The notes: generated by a model not told the origin, from the letters alone. Shown: positions 46,812 through 56,714, numbered from the stretch's first letter. The stretch: 64,000 nt of DNA from Opitutales bacterium (GCA_018700525.1 JABITN010000157.1:1-64000), one strand, 5' to 3'. Made by a program: numbers and translations.

Positions 46812-48509
46812 TCAATCCGACGCTTCCTTAATTGAAATCGTGCGAACCACTTCATCCAAGGTCGTCATATTCTGGCAAGCCAGGTTCCAACCGGATTCAC
46901 CGAGCGTAACCATTCCGCCTTGCCGACCGATCTCGCGCAAAAAGGGTGCTGCTTCGCGATTTACGATCGGACTATGCAACGCTTCGGTCACTCGAAGGAT
47001 TTCATAAATCCCCACTCTACCCTTGTACCCAATATTCCGACATCGTTCGCAACCGACAACCACGGGCAATTCCGCTACCGAACCTACTGAGCTTTCCGGC
47101 AAATCGAGGATTTTCAAAGAATCAGTTACAGCCGATCTATCGATTAGCTTCATCTCATAGCATTCCTGACAAAGACGTCGTAAAAGCCTCTGGGCAATCA
47201 CGAGCTCCACCCCTGAAGCGATCAAGAAGGGTTCGATTCCCATATCGGTCAGTCGCGTAATGGCGCCTGCCGAATCATTCGTATGAAGCGTGCTGAAAAC
47301 CAAATGCCCCGTCAATGAAGCCTGAATCGCAATATCCGCAGTCTCCTTGTCACGAATTTCTCCGACCATGATTACATTGGGATCCTGACGCAATACATGC
47401 CTTAACGCCTCCGCGAAACCGAATCCGATATCTTGCTTAACCTGGATTTGGTTCACTCCAGGAACTTCGTACTCAATCGGATCTTCTACAGTAATAATAC
47501 GACGATCCTCCGAATTGATCTTTCTAATGAACGCGTTAAGAGAAGTCGACTTTCCCGAACCCGTTGGACCCGTCACGAGAACAATTCCATAAGGCAATCC
47601 GAGCACGCGATCCACTTTCTCCTGATCCAGATCCGACATGCCCAACTGCTGCATACTCAAGGGTGAGCTCTTCTTGTTTAGCAAACGCAAACTAATGCTT
47701 TCGCCATACATTACCGGCATAGTGGAAAGACGTATATCCAAAGTCGTGTCTCCCGCCTTCATGGTGATACGTCCATCCTGAGGCAAACGTCGCTCGGAAA
47801 TATTAAGCTTGGCCATGATTTTCAATCGCGAGACGATTGCATCCTGGAATTTTCGCAAATTGTCGGGGACGGGGACGGAAACCAACAAGCCATCAATTCG
47901 ATAACGGATACGAAGCTCTTCCTCCATCGGTTCGAAATGAATATCGGTCGCTCCGTCATCCACCGCCTGACTGAAAACCTCATTCACGAAACGAATGATA
48001 GCCGCATCCTCATCCTCTTCATCTTCCTCGATCGCTCCGACCAAATCTTCGTCAATGTCAAAAGATTCGTCCAAGCTCTCTGCTCCAACTCCTAAATTCT
48101 GCGTAATGAATTTCGAAATACGATCGGGATTTGCGAACCGCCATTCAGGTCGTCGACCGCAGGTCGCGTAAACCCAATCATCCATAACTTCATCAACTGG
48201 CCACCCAGTGGCCAAGACTAACGTCTCTGAAGCGTTCTCGCTTTCTGACGCTTCCTTAACCGGAATGCAGTGAAACTCGTGAAGGATTCGAAGTGGAATC
48301 GAATTTAAGCGATCAAGATCGAAGGCCTCATGGGAAACAACCTCAACTCCTTGCGACTCGCTCAGTATTCCAACGACTTCGCTCAAATCCTTATTCGCCC
48401 AATTCGCTAAGCGCTCCAATCGCTCGGAACGTCTCAACCCCTCGATTTCCAGCCTCTGCTCATTGGAGAGTTCAAACGTATCCAGAAAATCTATCTCAGC
48501 CAATGCCAT
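46812..48509 (-). CDS. gspE: type II secretion ATPase GspE
   Basis: Cytoplasmic hexameric ATPase that powers secretion. The 565-residue chain has an N-terminal GspE_N-like domain, then IHFEPMEEELRIRYRIDG, Walker A GPTGSGKST, an Asp box TVEDPIEYEVPGVNQIQV, Walker B-like VMVGEIRDKETADIAIQASLTGH and the zinc-binding cysteines in RLCQECYEM and VVGCERCRNIGYKGRVG. These identify GspE rather than PilT. It is followed by gspF and preceded by the GspC-like gene. Confidence 0.95.
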   Translation of the reverse strand: MALAEIDFLDTFELSNEQRLEIEGLRRSERLERLANWANKDLSEVVGILSESQGVEVVSHEAFDLDRLNSIPLRILHEFHCIPVKEASESENASETLVLATGWPVDEVMDDWVYATCGRRPEWRFANPDRISKFITQNLGVGAESLDESFDIDEDLVGAIEEDEEDEDAAIIRFVNEVFSQAVDDGATDIHFEPMEEELRIRYRIDGLLVSVPVPDNLRKFQDAIVSRLKIMAKLNISERRLPQDGRITMKAGDTTLDIRLSTMPVMYGESISLRLLNKKSSPLSMQQLGMSDLDQEKVDRVLGLPYGIVLVTGPTGSGKSTSLNAFIRKINSEDRRIITVEDPIEYEVPGVNQIQVKQDIGFGFAEALRHVLRQDPNVIMVGEIRDKETADIAIQASLTGHLVFSTLHTNDSAGAITRLTDMGIEPFLIASGVELVIAQRLLRRLCQECYEMKLIDRSAVTDSLKILDLPESSVGSVAELPVVVGCERCRNIGYKGRVGIYEILRVTEALHSPIVNREAAPFLREIGRQGGMVTLGESGWNLACQNMTTLDEVVRTISIKEASD

Positions 48510-48518
48510 ATCCCAATT

Positions 48519-49112
48519 CTAATTACTTCCATTCGCTTTAGGTTCGACAACATCGCGACGAAGGGTTCGGCGGCGACGAATTTCCTCCGCCACGCGCTGC
48601 ATACGCTCACGCACTTCTTCGTCAGTTGCCGCTTCCATCGCCTTAGGTTGCTGAACTCGTTGAGGAGTTTGGGCCTGAACTGCGGGAGCCGCCCGTTGAG
48701 TCGCTCGCTGAATCGCCGGTCTGGGAGCTTCTTTAAGAGAAATGATATCAGCATCTTTTAAGGTTAATCGCCGAGTCATGCTGCCTTGCCTAACCACGAT
48801 CGATTCTTCCCCCGGCTGGCTTCCTCTATCGTAATGCGCGAGCGTAATTCCATCTTCAGCCGCATCTTCCTTACTCAACCAATAGCTTTTCTTCGCCTGG
48901 GGATCGTACAAGCTTAACCAGGCGACACCGCCAATTTCCACTACGCCATTAAACTCCATCGCATCCAGCGGCGATGCTGCCGTCGTTTTCTGAACGGGAG
49001 CCACAATCGTTTGGGAAGGCCGCATAAAAGGAGATTTCGCTTCCTGAGCGAAAGCCGAGCCAATCCCCCCACAAAGCGTTACGAATACCGCCAATATACT
49101 AGCTGTCTTCAT
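48519..49112 (-). CDS. periplasmic protein in GspC/PilP position
   Basis: I infer a GspC/PilP-like role. The 197-residue protein has a signal peptide (residues 1-22, ending in AFAQE) and a short beta domain (about 45-115: MEFNGVVEIGGVAWLSLYD, SYWLSKEDAAEDG, IVVRQGSMTRRLTLKDADI) like the homology region that links GspC or PilP to the secretin. A Pro/Gln/Ala-rich, highly charged tail follows. Unlike GspC it has no membrane anchor but a cleavable signal. It lies between gspD (10-bp gap) and gspE (9-bp gap). Confidence 0.7.
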   Translation of the reverse strand: MKTASILAVFVTLCGGIGSAFAQEAKSPFMRPSQTIVAPVQKTTAASPLDAMEFNGVVEIGGVAWLSLYDPQAKKSYWLSKEDAAEDGITLAHYDRGSQPGEESIVVRQGSMTRRLTLKDADIISLKEAPRPAIQRATQRAAPAVQAQTPQRVQQPKAMEAATDEEVRERMQRVAEEIRRRRTLRRDVVEPKANGSN

Positions 49113-49122
49113 AATAGTCTCC

Positions 49123-51402
49123 TTATCGTTTGAACCGTTTACGAGAAACCGAGCTAGACTCGCCGTTACTCTCTTCCGGTTTTGACTTCTTCTTGTCTTT
49201 TGTCCTCAAGTCGAATTCGCCTTTTTCCAACAAATCATCCACCTTCCCGCTTATAGGATGTTTACCAATCGCGTCGCGAGCATTCGCATTCGCCTCGTCA
49301 GCATCGCGAACGACCTTAGGACGAATAAAGAGCAAAAGCTCTCGATTTTCAAAACCAACAGCCTTGCTTCTAAAGAGATTTCCTAACAGAGGAATTTCGC
49401 CCAATATTGCCATACGGCCTTTAGTATCCGACTGTTTACTACGCTGCATCCCGCCGAGAACAACCAGTCCATTACTCTTAACGCTCACAAAAGAAACCAT
49501 TTGTCGGCTCCCAATAACCGGCTGCTCATTACCATTAACAAGAACCTCTCTATCTATATCATTCACAGATTGATCGATTTCCATCTGAATGATATCATTG
49601 GGACCGATCAATGGCTTCACTTTCAACTCAATGGCAATATCTTGGTACTGAACGGTCTCTCGATTCCCATTTAGGCTGTCTGAGACAGTACCCGTCACAA
49701 CTGGAACCCGCTGTCCTACAGTGAACGTCGCTTCCTTATTGTGCGTCGTCATCAGGTACGGTTTCGACAGAATCCGAACATTACTATTCGTCCGAGCCGC
49801 ATTCAAGATGGCATCGAAACTCAGGTTCGAAATGATTCCGGTAGTCTTATCAAGATTGAGTGCCACATTACTGGCTCCAATCCCAAAAAGATCCAAGCCA
49901 TTCAAACCTGTAATGTTCGGTTCGCCATCCGCTTCATTTTGAACGTAACTTCCGCTGATAGAACTCGTACCCCTGTTGGCATCATTACCCAAATTAACTT
50001 CTGCTATGATTACTTCGATCAATACCTGCGGGAGCAATACATCGATTTTAGCGATCAATTCCGTCATGAGCTCCAGATCGCTTCGCGTGCCGGAAATAAT
50101 GAGGGCATTGCTCCGCTCATCTGCTTCGATCGTCATGAAATCGCTGAACTGACTGTCGCGATCCTCCAGCACGGTTCTAACCGCGTTCGCCACTTGCTGT
50201 TGCCGTGGTTGAGTCTGGGCATTTTGACGAATGGTATTTTGAGCCGCGCCTTGCTGCCCTGTATTCGTTTGCTGGCGCCCTGTATTTGCACCTGCCTGTG
50301 AACGATCACCGCTTTCGGTCGAAGTGGAGCCGCTAACGAAACTACTGAGCAATCCTGCCACTTCGGTCGCTTCCGCATGATTGAGAACGATTACCTCGAT
50401 ACGAGTTGCAGGATCAGCTTTGATATCGAGCTTCTCGATTATGTCATCGAAGAAGACCATATTCGAAGGTTCTGACATGATGATAATCTGATTCGTTCGA
50501 TCATCCGACGCCAAAGCCGTATTCGAGCCGAATAGAATCTGGTTAGGAATCGCACCTTCCGCAGCTACTGCTGCAATCGCTGGCTGCAATCGAGCCGCTT
50601 GATTAACCCCACCCCCTTGCGTCCGAGCCTGCGCGCGATTATTATTCGTATTCGAATTTTGGTTATTGTTTTCTCCGAAATTAGTCCGAGCGGCATCGAT
50701 TAATCCTTGGATCTGCTGAGACACTTCGCTGGCCTGCGCAAACTCCAAAGTATAGAAACGCGTCTCCACGTTCAAACGACTCGGTGTATCGACTTCGGAG
50801 ACAACATACTCGAGCCGCTGCAAATTGCTGATTGTATCCGTGACGATAACCGCATTTGAATTTTGAAAAGGAATGATCGTACTGAACCCCGGGCTCAGGA
50901 ACTGCTGAATTTGCGTTTGAAAGGTTTGAGAGTCCAAGTACTTAAGGCGAAATAGCTTACTCACGACCTTCCCGCTTGGCGCTCGATCCTTCAAAGACCC
51001 GATTTCCAACTCCGGAGCTTCCGTTCGGATAGAGGCAATCGCGACCACCTTCAATAATTTATCCCCCAGAGGAGTAACGCCAATCCCATTTATACTAAGT
51101 AAACTCTCTATCGCTAGAATGGCTTCGTCTCGCGTCATATCGCCTCGGCTATCGAAAGTGAATTCCGGCGTTGGCAACGATTGCGGTCGAATGACCGATC
51201 GCTCTGTAAGAATCTCTAAATAGTGAAGGACACTGACTAACTTTTCGGCTCTCCATAGGATTCGAACCGTATCGTCTCCGCTCGACACTGCTGCAGCCTG
51301 GCTTGGGTCTGCATCTTGTCCAATTACGTTCTGAGAAGTCCCACCCAATAGGAGAACGCACATCAAAGCGATCGCATTAGTTTTTCGTATCCAATTATTC
51401 AT
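49123..51402 (-). CDS. gspD: type II secretion secretin GspD
   Basis: Outer-membrane channel of the T2SS. The 759-residue chain has a signal peptide (hydrophobic residues 10-27, then GQD), N0-N3 periplasmic domains (N-domain motif VIVTDTISNLQRLEYVV), a long low-complexity Asn/Gln-rich insert (about 245-275) and a second Gln/Thr-rich one (about 355-400), then the secretin core (VPVVTGTVSDS, IAIELKVKPLIGPNDIIQMEI, GLVVLGGMQRS, IPLLGNLFRSK). The C-terminal tail is Lys/Ser-rich. It overlaps gspM by 4 bp. Confidence 0.95.
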   Translation of the reverse strand: MNNWIRKTNAIALMCVLLLGGTSQNVIGQDADPSQAAAVSSGDDTVRILWRAEKLVSVLHYLEILTERSVIRPQSLPTPEFTFDSRGDMTRDEAILAIESLLSINGIGVTPLGDKLLKVVAIASIRTEAPELEIGSLKDRAPSGKVVSKLFRLKYLDSQTFQTQIQQFLSPGFSTIIPFQNSNAVIVTDTISNLQRLEYVVSEVDTPSRLNVETRFYTLEFAQASEVSQQIQGLIDAARTNFGENNNQNSNTNNNRAQARTQGGGVNQAARLQPAIAAVAAEGAIPNQILFGSNTALASDDRTNQIIIMSEPSNMVFFDDIIEKLDIKADPATRIEVIVLNHAEATEVAGLLSSFVSGSTSTESGDRSQAGANTGRQQTNTGQQGAAQNTIRQNAQTQPRQQQVANAVRTVLEDRDSQFSDFMTIEADERSNALIISGTRSDLELMTELIAKIDVLLPQVLIEVIIAEVNLGNDANRGTSSISGSYVQNEADGEPNITGLNGLDLFGIGASNVALNLDKTTGIISNLSFDAILNAARTNSNVRILSKPYLMTTHNKEATFTVGQRVPVVTGTVSDSLNGNRETVQYQDIAIELKVKPLIGPNDIIQMEIDQSVNDIDREVLVNGNEQPVIGSRQMVSFVSVKSNGLVVLGGMQRSKQSDTKGRMAILGEIPLLGNLFRSKAVGFENRELLLFIRPKVVRDADEANANARDAIGKHPISGKVDDLLEKGEFDLRTKDKKKSKPEESNGESSSVSRKRFKR

Positions 51403-51974
51403 TTCGTATATTCAATGGACTTCAAATCTAGCTTCACATTCAGGAACTGCGGCGTTCTTGGCTGTGCAATAATACTAATCTGACGGAGGCTAACATAAGG
51501 AAGGCTCGACTTGATCTCATTGGTGAAATCTATCAATTTATTGTAGTCGGCCTTATTTATGTTAATCGTGAACGCGTGAAAAGTTAGCGGAATACCTGGA
51601 ACTGTTTTCGGTGGGTTTGTCTTGAAATCGCTAAAACCGTATTTGCGTATCAAATCGAAAACACTAGCACTAACTGCATCCGCCGATGGAAGCTCATCAA
51701 GATTGATACTCTGAAGCATCGCATTGTATTGGGAATCAATATTGGACTGCTCAATAAACCATTGCCCTTGCTCCTCCGCCCGCGCATTCGCAAAACGAAT
51801 GTTCGTTATAGCCGCCCCATGGCGATCCACCTGAAACGTGAACCAAACTCCAAGCAACACAGCGATGAATAGAACCGATAGAAATTTCTCACGCATCGAA
51901 AGACGAGAAAACCGCAGCCGAAGAAATTGATTCCAATACTGGAACTCGCCAGAAGAATGATTCTTGCTAGCCAT
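51399..51974 (-). CDS. gspM: GspM/PilO-like membrane protein
   Basis: Inner-membrane assembly component paired with GspL. The 191-residue protein has one transmembrane helix near the N-terminus (about 29-46: EKFLSVLFIAVLLGVWFTF), a coiled-coil stretch and a small C-terminal ferredoxin-like domain (FHAFTININKADYNKLIDFTNEIKSSL), the layout of GspM/PilO. Sequence identity with named proteins is weak; the call rests on order and topology. It overlaps gspL by 8 bp and gspD by 4. Confidence 0.8.
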   Translation of the reverse strand: MASKNHSSGEFQYWNQFLRLRFSRLSMREKFLSVLFIAVLLGVWFTFQVDRHGAAITNIRFANARAEEQGQWFIEQSNIDSQYNAMLQSINLDELPSADAVSASVFDLIRKYGFSDFKTNPPKTVPGIPLTFHAFTININKADYNKLIDFTNEIKSSLPYVSLRQISIIAQPRTPQFLNVKLDLKSIEYTK

Positions 51975-53187
51975 TCTTCGCTACCTCCTCGCCTTCGACC
52001 GTACGAATAAAAGCATCCTCATTGAAATTCAAAAACACTGTAAACGTAGCCCCTCCTGCGCGACCCTCGAGTTTTTCGATCACCACCGACTCGATTTTAT
52101 CGAAGCGCTCTAAGCGTGCTTTAAAATTATTCGCCTGACCATTGCTCGTCGCTTCGGCAAAGGCCTTCAAGCTGTTAGGCCCATTGGTCTCAACTCTCGT
52201 AAACGTTACTGCATCGCTCATAAAGGGCTCGATTGCTATGAGCATATCGAATGGCTTTAAATCGGAATTCTGAAAATCCTCAAGTTCGAACACCGTCGAT
52301 TGACGCGACCCGATCATCGCTACCGTTGGCGCTTGTTCTTCATTCCAGCCATTGCGTAGATTTACATAAGCTCGAGAACCTAGCCACGCGAACTCTCCAA
52401 AAATCAAAAGCATAAACACAACCGCCATCCCGAGCGCAATCTTCCATATCAAGCTATTTTGACGTTCTTCGAGTTTCGCATGTTCGATACTATCCGGATC
52501 GCGAAGATCCATTGTCCATAAAGTCTCGCGCGAAACAATCGTTTCAATCTCGCTGCCATTCTCGGCAGCTTGAAGACGCAAGTGCTGCTTACCGATATAG
52601 ATATTCGTATTTGTGTTCCAAACACGGACAGTTTGCCCTTTAATCCGATCGCCTAAGCTAATTTTCGCTACATCGACGCCCGCTTCAAAATCCATCAATT
52701 GGTCCTCGTCGTCTCGCTCTCTAGGAAACGCTTCGAAGTAACATGGTAGCTCCGACTGACCATCGAACTCAAAATAGGCGATGGAGTTTTCAGAGACTAA
52801 GAGAAGCGGACTACCGTCATCATTCTTACCCGCTATCGCCCCGATGCTAAATTCGGGAATAACCGTTTCCTGCTTTCCCCATTCCGCAATAGAACCGCTT
52901 TCGAACGAACGACGGTATCCAGAATATAAAAACGCGAACCGCTTTGAATCGTCGATCACATAGCCAAACTGCAGGTGCTCTAATGAAAATGGCGACAAGC
53001 TTTCCAACTGCAATTGCACGAAGCCCTCCCGTTCGTCTTCCGCCACGTCCTCGGATATTTCGATACGCCGACAGAAAAACAGCTGACTTGGAGCAGCCAT
53101 GACCTGCATGGTCAAAGTTCTGCTTTTCTCTAGATTTTGCTGATTCTCAGTCACAACGTATTTCAAATTTTCAAGAGGGACGCACAT
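51967..53187 (-). CDS. gspL: GspL/PilM-PilN-like protein
   Basis: Links the cytoplasmic ATPase to the periplasmic pseudopilus base. From ATG 53187 (MCVPLENLKYVVTENQQNL) it has 406 residues. The N-terminal ~230 residues are an actin-like, PilM/GspL-type cytoplasmic domain. One membrane helix follows (about 246-268: IALGMAVVFMLLIFGEFAWL), then a periplasmic ferredoxin-like domain. The frame is open 35 codons further, but 53187 sits within the end of gspK in a normal overlap and starts the domain. Confidence 0.8.
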   Translation of the reverse strand: MCVPLENLKYVVTENQQNLEKSRTLTMQVMAAPSQLFFCRRIEISEDVAEDEREGFVQLQLESLSPFSLEHLQFGYVIDDSKRFAFLYSGYRRSFESGSIAEWGKQETVIPEFSIGAIAGKNDDGSPLLLVSENSIAYFEFDGQSELPCYFEAFPRERDDEDQLMDFEAGVDVAKISLGDRIKGQTVRVWNTNTNIYIGKQHLRLQAAENGSEIETIVSRETLWTMDLRDPDSIEHAKLEERQNSLIWKIALGMAVVFMLLIFGEFAWLGSRAYVNLRNGWNEEQAPTVAMIGSRQSTVFELEDFQNSDLKPFDMLIAIEPFMSDAVTFTRVETNGPNSLKAFAEATSNGQANNFKARLERFDKIESVVIEKLEGRAGGATFTVFLNFNEDAFIRTVEGEEVAKNG

Positions 53188-54208
53188 TATCCATACCTGC
53201 CTCCTCCCTAAGCTCAAGGAAAAGGAACGGATACTGAAGTTCTCCGGTTTCACTGTTTTCTGTAGGTTGCCCTTCAGTGCTGATAGTGCCAATCAAACTA
53301 TAAGCGCTGCCACTTTCTTGAACCGTTACTTTTATCGTTAGAATACTTATTTGATTGGAAATGGGAACCCCTGCTTCAGTCTCCCCTAACACGTCGCTAA
53401 TTTCTCCTCCAGTAGCAAAGTAATTATCGTCGTCCGTGTCGATTTCCCTATCGATTCCAGCCAAATAGTCGTTCAGCGTTTCAACCTGAATTTCATTGAG
53501 CCCAGCCAACGCCTCGAGAGCCAAAGGCGAGGCAGTATTCGCGTTCAAAGCAGTGACTGGGTGGTGAGTAAGCATCTCTGCGAGCTGACTGAAGTAGTGA
53601 TTCGGAAAGCCAAACTCATCGAAGAAATGCTCTCGAAAACCGATAATCGAAGATAATTCGCTCAGGGAACGCAGTGGCCTGTTCGACGGATGCATCTCCA
53701 TCTCCGAACTGCTGTATTCCTCCGATTCGCCACCATCAATGCGGGCTTCGTCATTTTCATCGATCCAATCAAGCAACGAGTTGGTTAAGGTTTGGCTCAC
53801 GTCCAGTTCGAATTCCATGTGATCGAACAGCAAAAACAAAGACCCTTCATCCAGTTCGTTGATCCCAAGTTTCGCCGACTCGTCGAGAAATTCAAAGATC
53901 ACATTCATCCCTTCCGGCAACTCGACCTGTGCATAATCCAACGGATCCCGCCATCCTTGCGTCGGAGAGAATAGCGCCCCGTCGATCGTTTTGACATCCG
54001 CCAATACTGCCACCGCGACTTCGAGCATCGACCAAGCCTGCAGTCGCAGTCGCGTTCGCTCGACGTAGTAGCCCTCTCCTTGCACTTCGACGTGCGCCCG
54101 TTCAATGAACTTCGTTAGCACGTAGCTCACTACGATAACCAGTACCAAGACCATCAAAAGAATAGAGCCACGCTTTGAATTAAAAGATCTGTTTGGGGCA
54201 ATTCGCAT
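53171..54208 (-). CDS. gspK: general secretion pathway protein K, minor pseudopilin
   Basis: Minor pseudopilin at the tip of the T2SS pseudopilus. The 345-residue protein starts with a short basic leader and the hydrophobic pilin helix (GSILLMVLVLVIVVSYVLTKFIE, about 15-37), with a G-S processing site and no Glu5. It has a large domain containing a GspK-like helix-hairpin segment (LNANTASPLALEALAGLN) and acid-rich loops (DWIDENDEARIDGGESEEY) that may bind calcium as in known GspK. It overlaps gspL by 17 bp. Confidence 0.9.
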   Translation of the reverse strand: MRIAPNRSFNSKRGSILLMVLVLVIVVSYVLTKFIERAHVEVQGEGYYVERTRLRLQAWSMLEVAVAVLADVKTIDGALFSPTQGWRDPLDYAQVELPEGMNVIFEFLDESAKLGINELDEGSLFLLFDHMEFELDVSQTLTNSLLDWIDENDEARIDGGESEEYSSSEMEMHPSNRPLRSLSELSSIIGFREHFFDEFGFPNHYFSQLAEMLTHHPVTALNANTASPLALEALAGLNEIQVETLNDYLAGIDREIDTDDDNYFATGGEISDVLGETEAGVPISNQISILTIKVTVQESGSAYSLIGTISTEGQPTENSETGELQYPFLFLELREEAGMDNVRPS

Positions 54209-54210
54209 CT

Positions 54211-54897
54211 CTAGAATATCGGTAAGCCGTTAAAAATCGTCGGCAGAACAACCTGTCGTTTCTCCTCCTGTCCCTCGTATTCGAAAACCAATTCGATCCG
54301 TTGCGGTAATAAATAGGACCCGTCTGCTTCTTTCTCCGGATCATCCTGTACCTCCCACTCCGCGTCCTCTTCGTCTTCCTCGTAGTCGATATAATAGTAT
54401 TTAACGCCCGTCACGAAAGGAGAGATGAGCGTCCGGCGCGGCGATTCTTCTTCGAAGTCCTGTTCAAGGCGTGAACGCCAAAGCATAAACAAACCCTCAC
54501 TCTTTTCGAACTCCAACGAGCACACAACGTAAGGCAAACGCGATTCCGGCCAAACCAACACCCCTGGACTCCTTTCCATTTCAAACGTGAGCAACGACCT
54601 ATTCCGATACTCCCGGCTACTCCATTCGTACCAGTACACCGGTGTTTGCTCCTCTTCGCCTTGCGGTAATTTCCAACTCGTTGCCTGAATCGACTGCTCT
54701 AAAAACCGGGAGACTCCTCTCACATGCTTTTGAAAAAGCCATACATTCGCCCCGCGCCCCCAAAGCTCTCCCATTGAGAAAATAAACGTAGTCGTCGCCA
54801 CGAGCAAAGTTGCCCCAATAAACACGGACACCATCACTTCCAATAAAGTGAAGCCCTTTCGCGAACGTGCCATTCCATTCCTCAAGCCAAATCGCAT
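54211..54897 (-). CDS. gspJ: GspJ-like minor pseudopilin
   Basis: Minor pseudopilin of the T2SS. From ATG 54897 the 228-residue protein has the class III prepilin motif ARSRKGFTLLEVMVSVFIGA (cleaved before Phe, Glu5 present) and a large C-terminal domain rich in aromatics. A TTG four codons upstream overlaps gspI by 8 bp and could also be used; an ATG eight codons in (MARSRKGF) is a third choice. GspJ assignment is by order (after I, before K) and size. Confidence 0.83.
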   Translation of the reverse strand: MRFGLRNGMARSRKGFTLLEVMVSVFIGATLLVATTTFIFSMGELWGRGANVWLFQKHVRGVSRFLEQSIQATSWKLPQGEEEQTPVYWYEWSSREYRNRSLLTFEMERSPGVLVWPESRLPYVVCSLEFEKSEGLFMLWRSRLEQDFEEESPRRTLISPFVTGVKYYYIDYEEDEEDAEWEVQDDPEKEADGSYLLPQRIELVFEYEGQEEKRQVVLPTIFNGLPIF

Positions 54898-54901
54898 ATC
54901 G

Positions 54902-55372
54902 TCAATCAAGCCCCGCTTGTTTCTCCAATAAGCGATCCCGCGTTTCCGCTTGGAGCACAGACCGTTCGACCGGATCCGACCAGGTCGGTCGCGTCAGATA
55001 ATGCGTTTCGACGACTTCTCGCATCTCACCTTTTTCCAGATCGAGAATCTCAACATACAGCGTCAGCTTAAACAAATCAGCCACCAGAGTCGGCTCATAT
55101 TCGACTCTCCAAGATGCCTCACCGTGGCTTCCCGTAAAAACGTCTCCTCCCTCTTCCAAGTCTTCGATTTCTTGCAAGATGAAGACCTGTTGACGGATCA
55201 ACGTCAGATCCTGTTCAAAGGCCTGGTCGACTTGGATCGCCCCGAACGCATTGATCACATTTATATACGATCCCGAAAACGCAACCACCGCAATGCCGAA
55301 AATCGCCAGCGCCACCATCACCTCGACGATCGTAAAACCTGGGAAACCGCGCCTTGCTTGATCGCGATTCAT
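54902..55372 (-). CDS. gspI: GspI-like minor pseudopilin
   Basis: Minor pseudopilin. From ATG 55372, which overlaps the gspH stop in an ATGA, the protein has 156 residues: MNRDQARRGFPGFTIVEVMVALAIFG. The prepilin site is G-FTIVE with Glu5. The helix extends to about residue 40 and the rest is a small globular domain. The frame is open 13 codons upstream, but 55372 gives the typical short leader. GspI is inferred from size and order. Confidence 0.83.
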   Translation of the reverse strand: MNRDQARRGFPGFTIVEVMVALAIFGIAVVAFSGSYINVINAFGAIQVDQAFEQDLTLIRQQVFILQEIEDLEEGGDVFTGSHGEASWRVEYEPTLVADLFKLTLYVEILDLEKGEMREVVETHYLTRPTWSDPVERSVLQAETRDRLLEKQAGLD

Positions 55373-55887
55373 GAATCCTCCTCCGGAGCGGTTAACTGAG
55401 ACCCCGTCCAAGGATCAATCTGAAAATCGCTCTGATACTCGCCAATTATCAAATCTACCGAAAAAGGTGTACACGTACCGTCAGGGTAAAACGTAACCGA
55501 ATCGATTTCCCGTTGAGTAACCAACTCCCCGCGCACCAAACGATAGCCATCTTTAGGCAAGCGTTCATTGAAAATCACGCTAATCTCGACTCCGTCGTCA
55601 AAACCATCCGTATCCACTTCGAACGTAAACTGCTCGCTGCCTACCGAAACGACAAACGCCTGAGCCTCCTCATCGAAACGTACTACGTGAGGCATCCGCC
55701 TAAATACTGCGCTTTGCTTAGCCTGTTCGATAGCTCCCCAAAGTTCGTTTTGCAGAGACTCCAACTCGCCCTGCTTTAGCAGCGAAGTGATATTCCAGAC
55801 GAAAAGCGACGACAGCATGGTGATCAAGGCAACGGTCAACATCATTTCGATCAGCGTAAATGCCTTTCGAGTATTGTCTCCTTTCAT
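55369..55887 (-). CDS. gspH: GspH-like minor pseudopilin
   Basis: Minor pseudopilin. I use the ATG at 55887 (MKGDNTRKAFTLIEMMLTV), which gives 172 residues and a normal basic leader; two other ATGs lie 18-24 codons upstream. The prepilin site is KA-FTLIE with Glu5; the residue before Phe is Ala instead of the usual Gly, a known but less common variant. A beta-rich domain follows with a FYPDGTCTPFSVDL segment common in GspH/FimT. Confidence 0.82.
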   Translation of the reverse strand: MKGDNTRKAFTLIEMMLTVALITMLSSLFVWNITSLLKQGELESLQNELWGAIEQAKQSAVFRRMPHVVRFDEEAQAFVVSVGSEQFTFEVDTDGFDDGVEISVIFNERLPKDGYRLVRGELVTQREIDSVTFYPDGTCTPFSVDLIIGEYQSDFQIDPWTGSQLTAPEEDS

Positions 55888-55980
55888 TCCCCTACACATA
55901 CGATTCATCGGAGTTGAGCTAGCTCCTCGCCACCCAACTCGAATCTTCCCCCCTATCACCGCAAAAACAAACTTCAGACC

Positions 55981-56424
55981 CTACCAATTCGTGATATCGT
56001 CTGCCGATTCTACTCCGTCTTCCCCCAGCGAGTACAGATCATACCCCGACGCATTATGCGTTCCGGGCGAGCGATACTGAAGTTCTTGATTCCACGGGTC
56101 CGCTAACGATGCAGCATCCTTAATATAAGGCCCCTTCCAACGACCTTTATCATTTTCCGGACGGTTTAGCAAAGCTCCCAAACCTTGCGCGGTCGTTGGG
56201 TAACGCCCCATGTGGATTTTAAAAGTCGTAAGCGGTGTCTCGAACGAAGTCTTCACTTTCATTTCCGCTATCGTTTTCTGGTTACCGCCGAGAATCCCGT
56301 CAATATTGAAAACGACGAGCCCAACCAGCATCACCATCAGACCAATTACGAGCATGATTTCAATCAAAGTGAAGCCGTGCTTGTTAGAGTTAATTTTCCG
56401 ATTCCTTAACGTATCCGTCTTCAT
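55981..56424 (-). CDS. gspG: major pseudopilin GspG
   Basis: Forms the T2SS pseudopilus. The 147-residue protein has the prepilin site KHGFTLIEIMLVIGLMVMLV, the GspG hallmark RYPTTAQGLGALLNRPEN, and the calcium-binding C-terminal block YDLYSLGEDGVESADDITNW. All are diagnostic. It is the first gene of the leftward gsp operon; an AGGA run 8 bases before the ATG may be the ribosome-binding site. No prepilin peptidase gene is in the window. Confidence 0.96.
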   Translation of the reverse strand: MKTDTLRNRKINSNKHGFTLIEIMLVIGLMVMLVGLVVFNIDGILGGNQKTIAEMKVKTSFETPLTTFKIHMGRYPTTAQGLGALLNRPENDKGRWKGPYIKDAASLADPWNQELQYRSPGTHNASGYDLYSLGEDGVESADDITNW

Positions 56425-56714
56425 TCTTAATATCCTAAACTTATTGATTGTAGGGTCAACGCCTCAAACCCTACTACCTTTTGAACGTGCGATGCAATCC
56501 TCGGGTTTCATTTTTACCCGCCTTTTCGAGCCATAAAACTGTAAATCCACCTACCTCTGAATCAAAAGGTAATTTCGACCTACCAACTAGGCAAATCATG
56601 CTATTTCAGCTTCTCCCTCTAGGCCTCGAACTTAGGTTAGCAAAATCTGGATATTCACAACCAACAACTTATGAAATTGGCACGCGAAACGCTTTGCACG
56701 ATGCTTCTTAGAAA

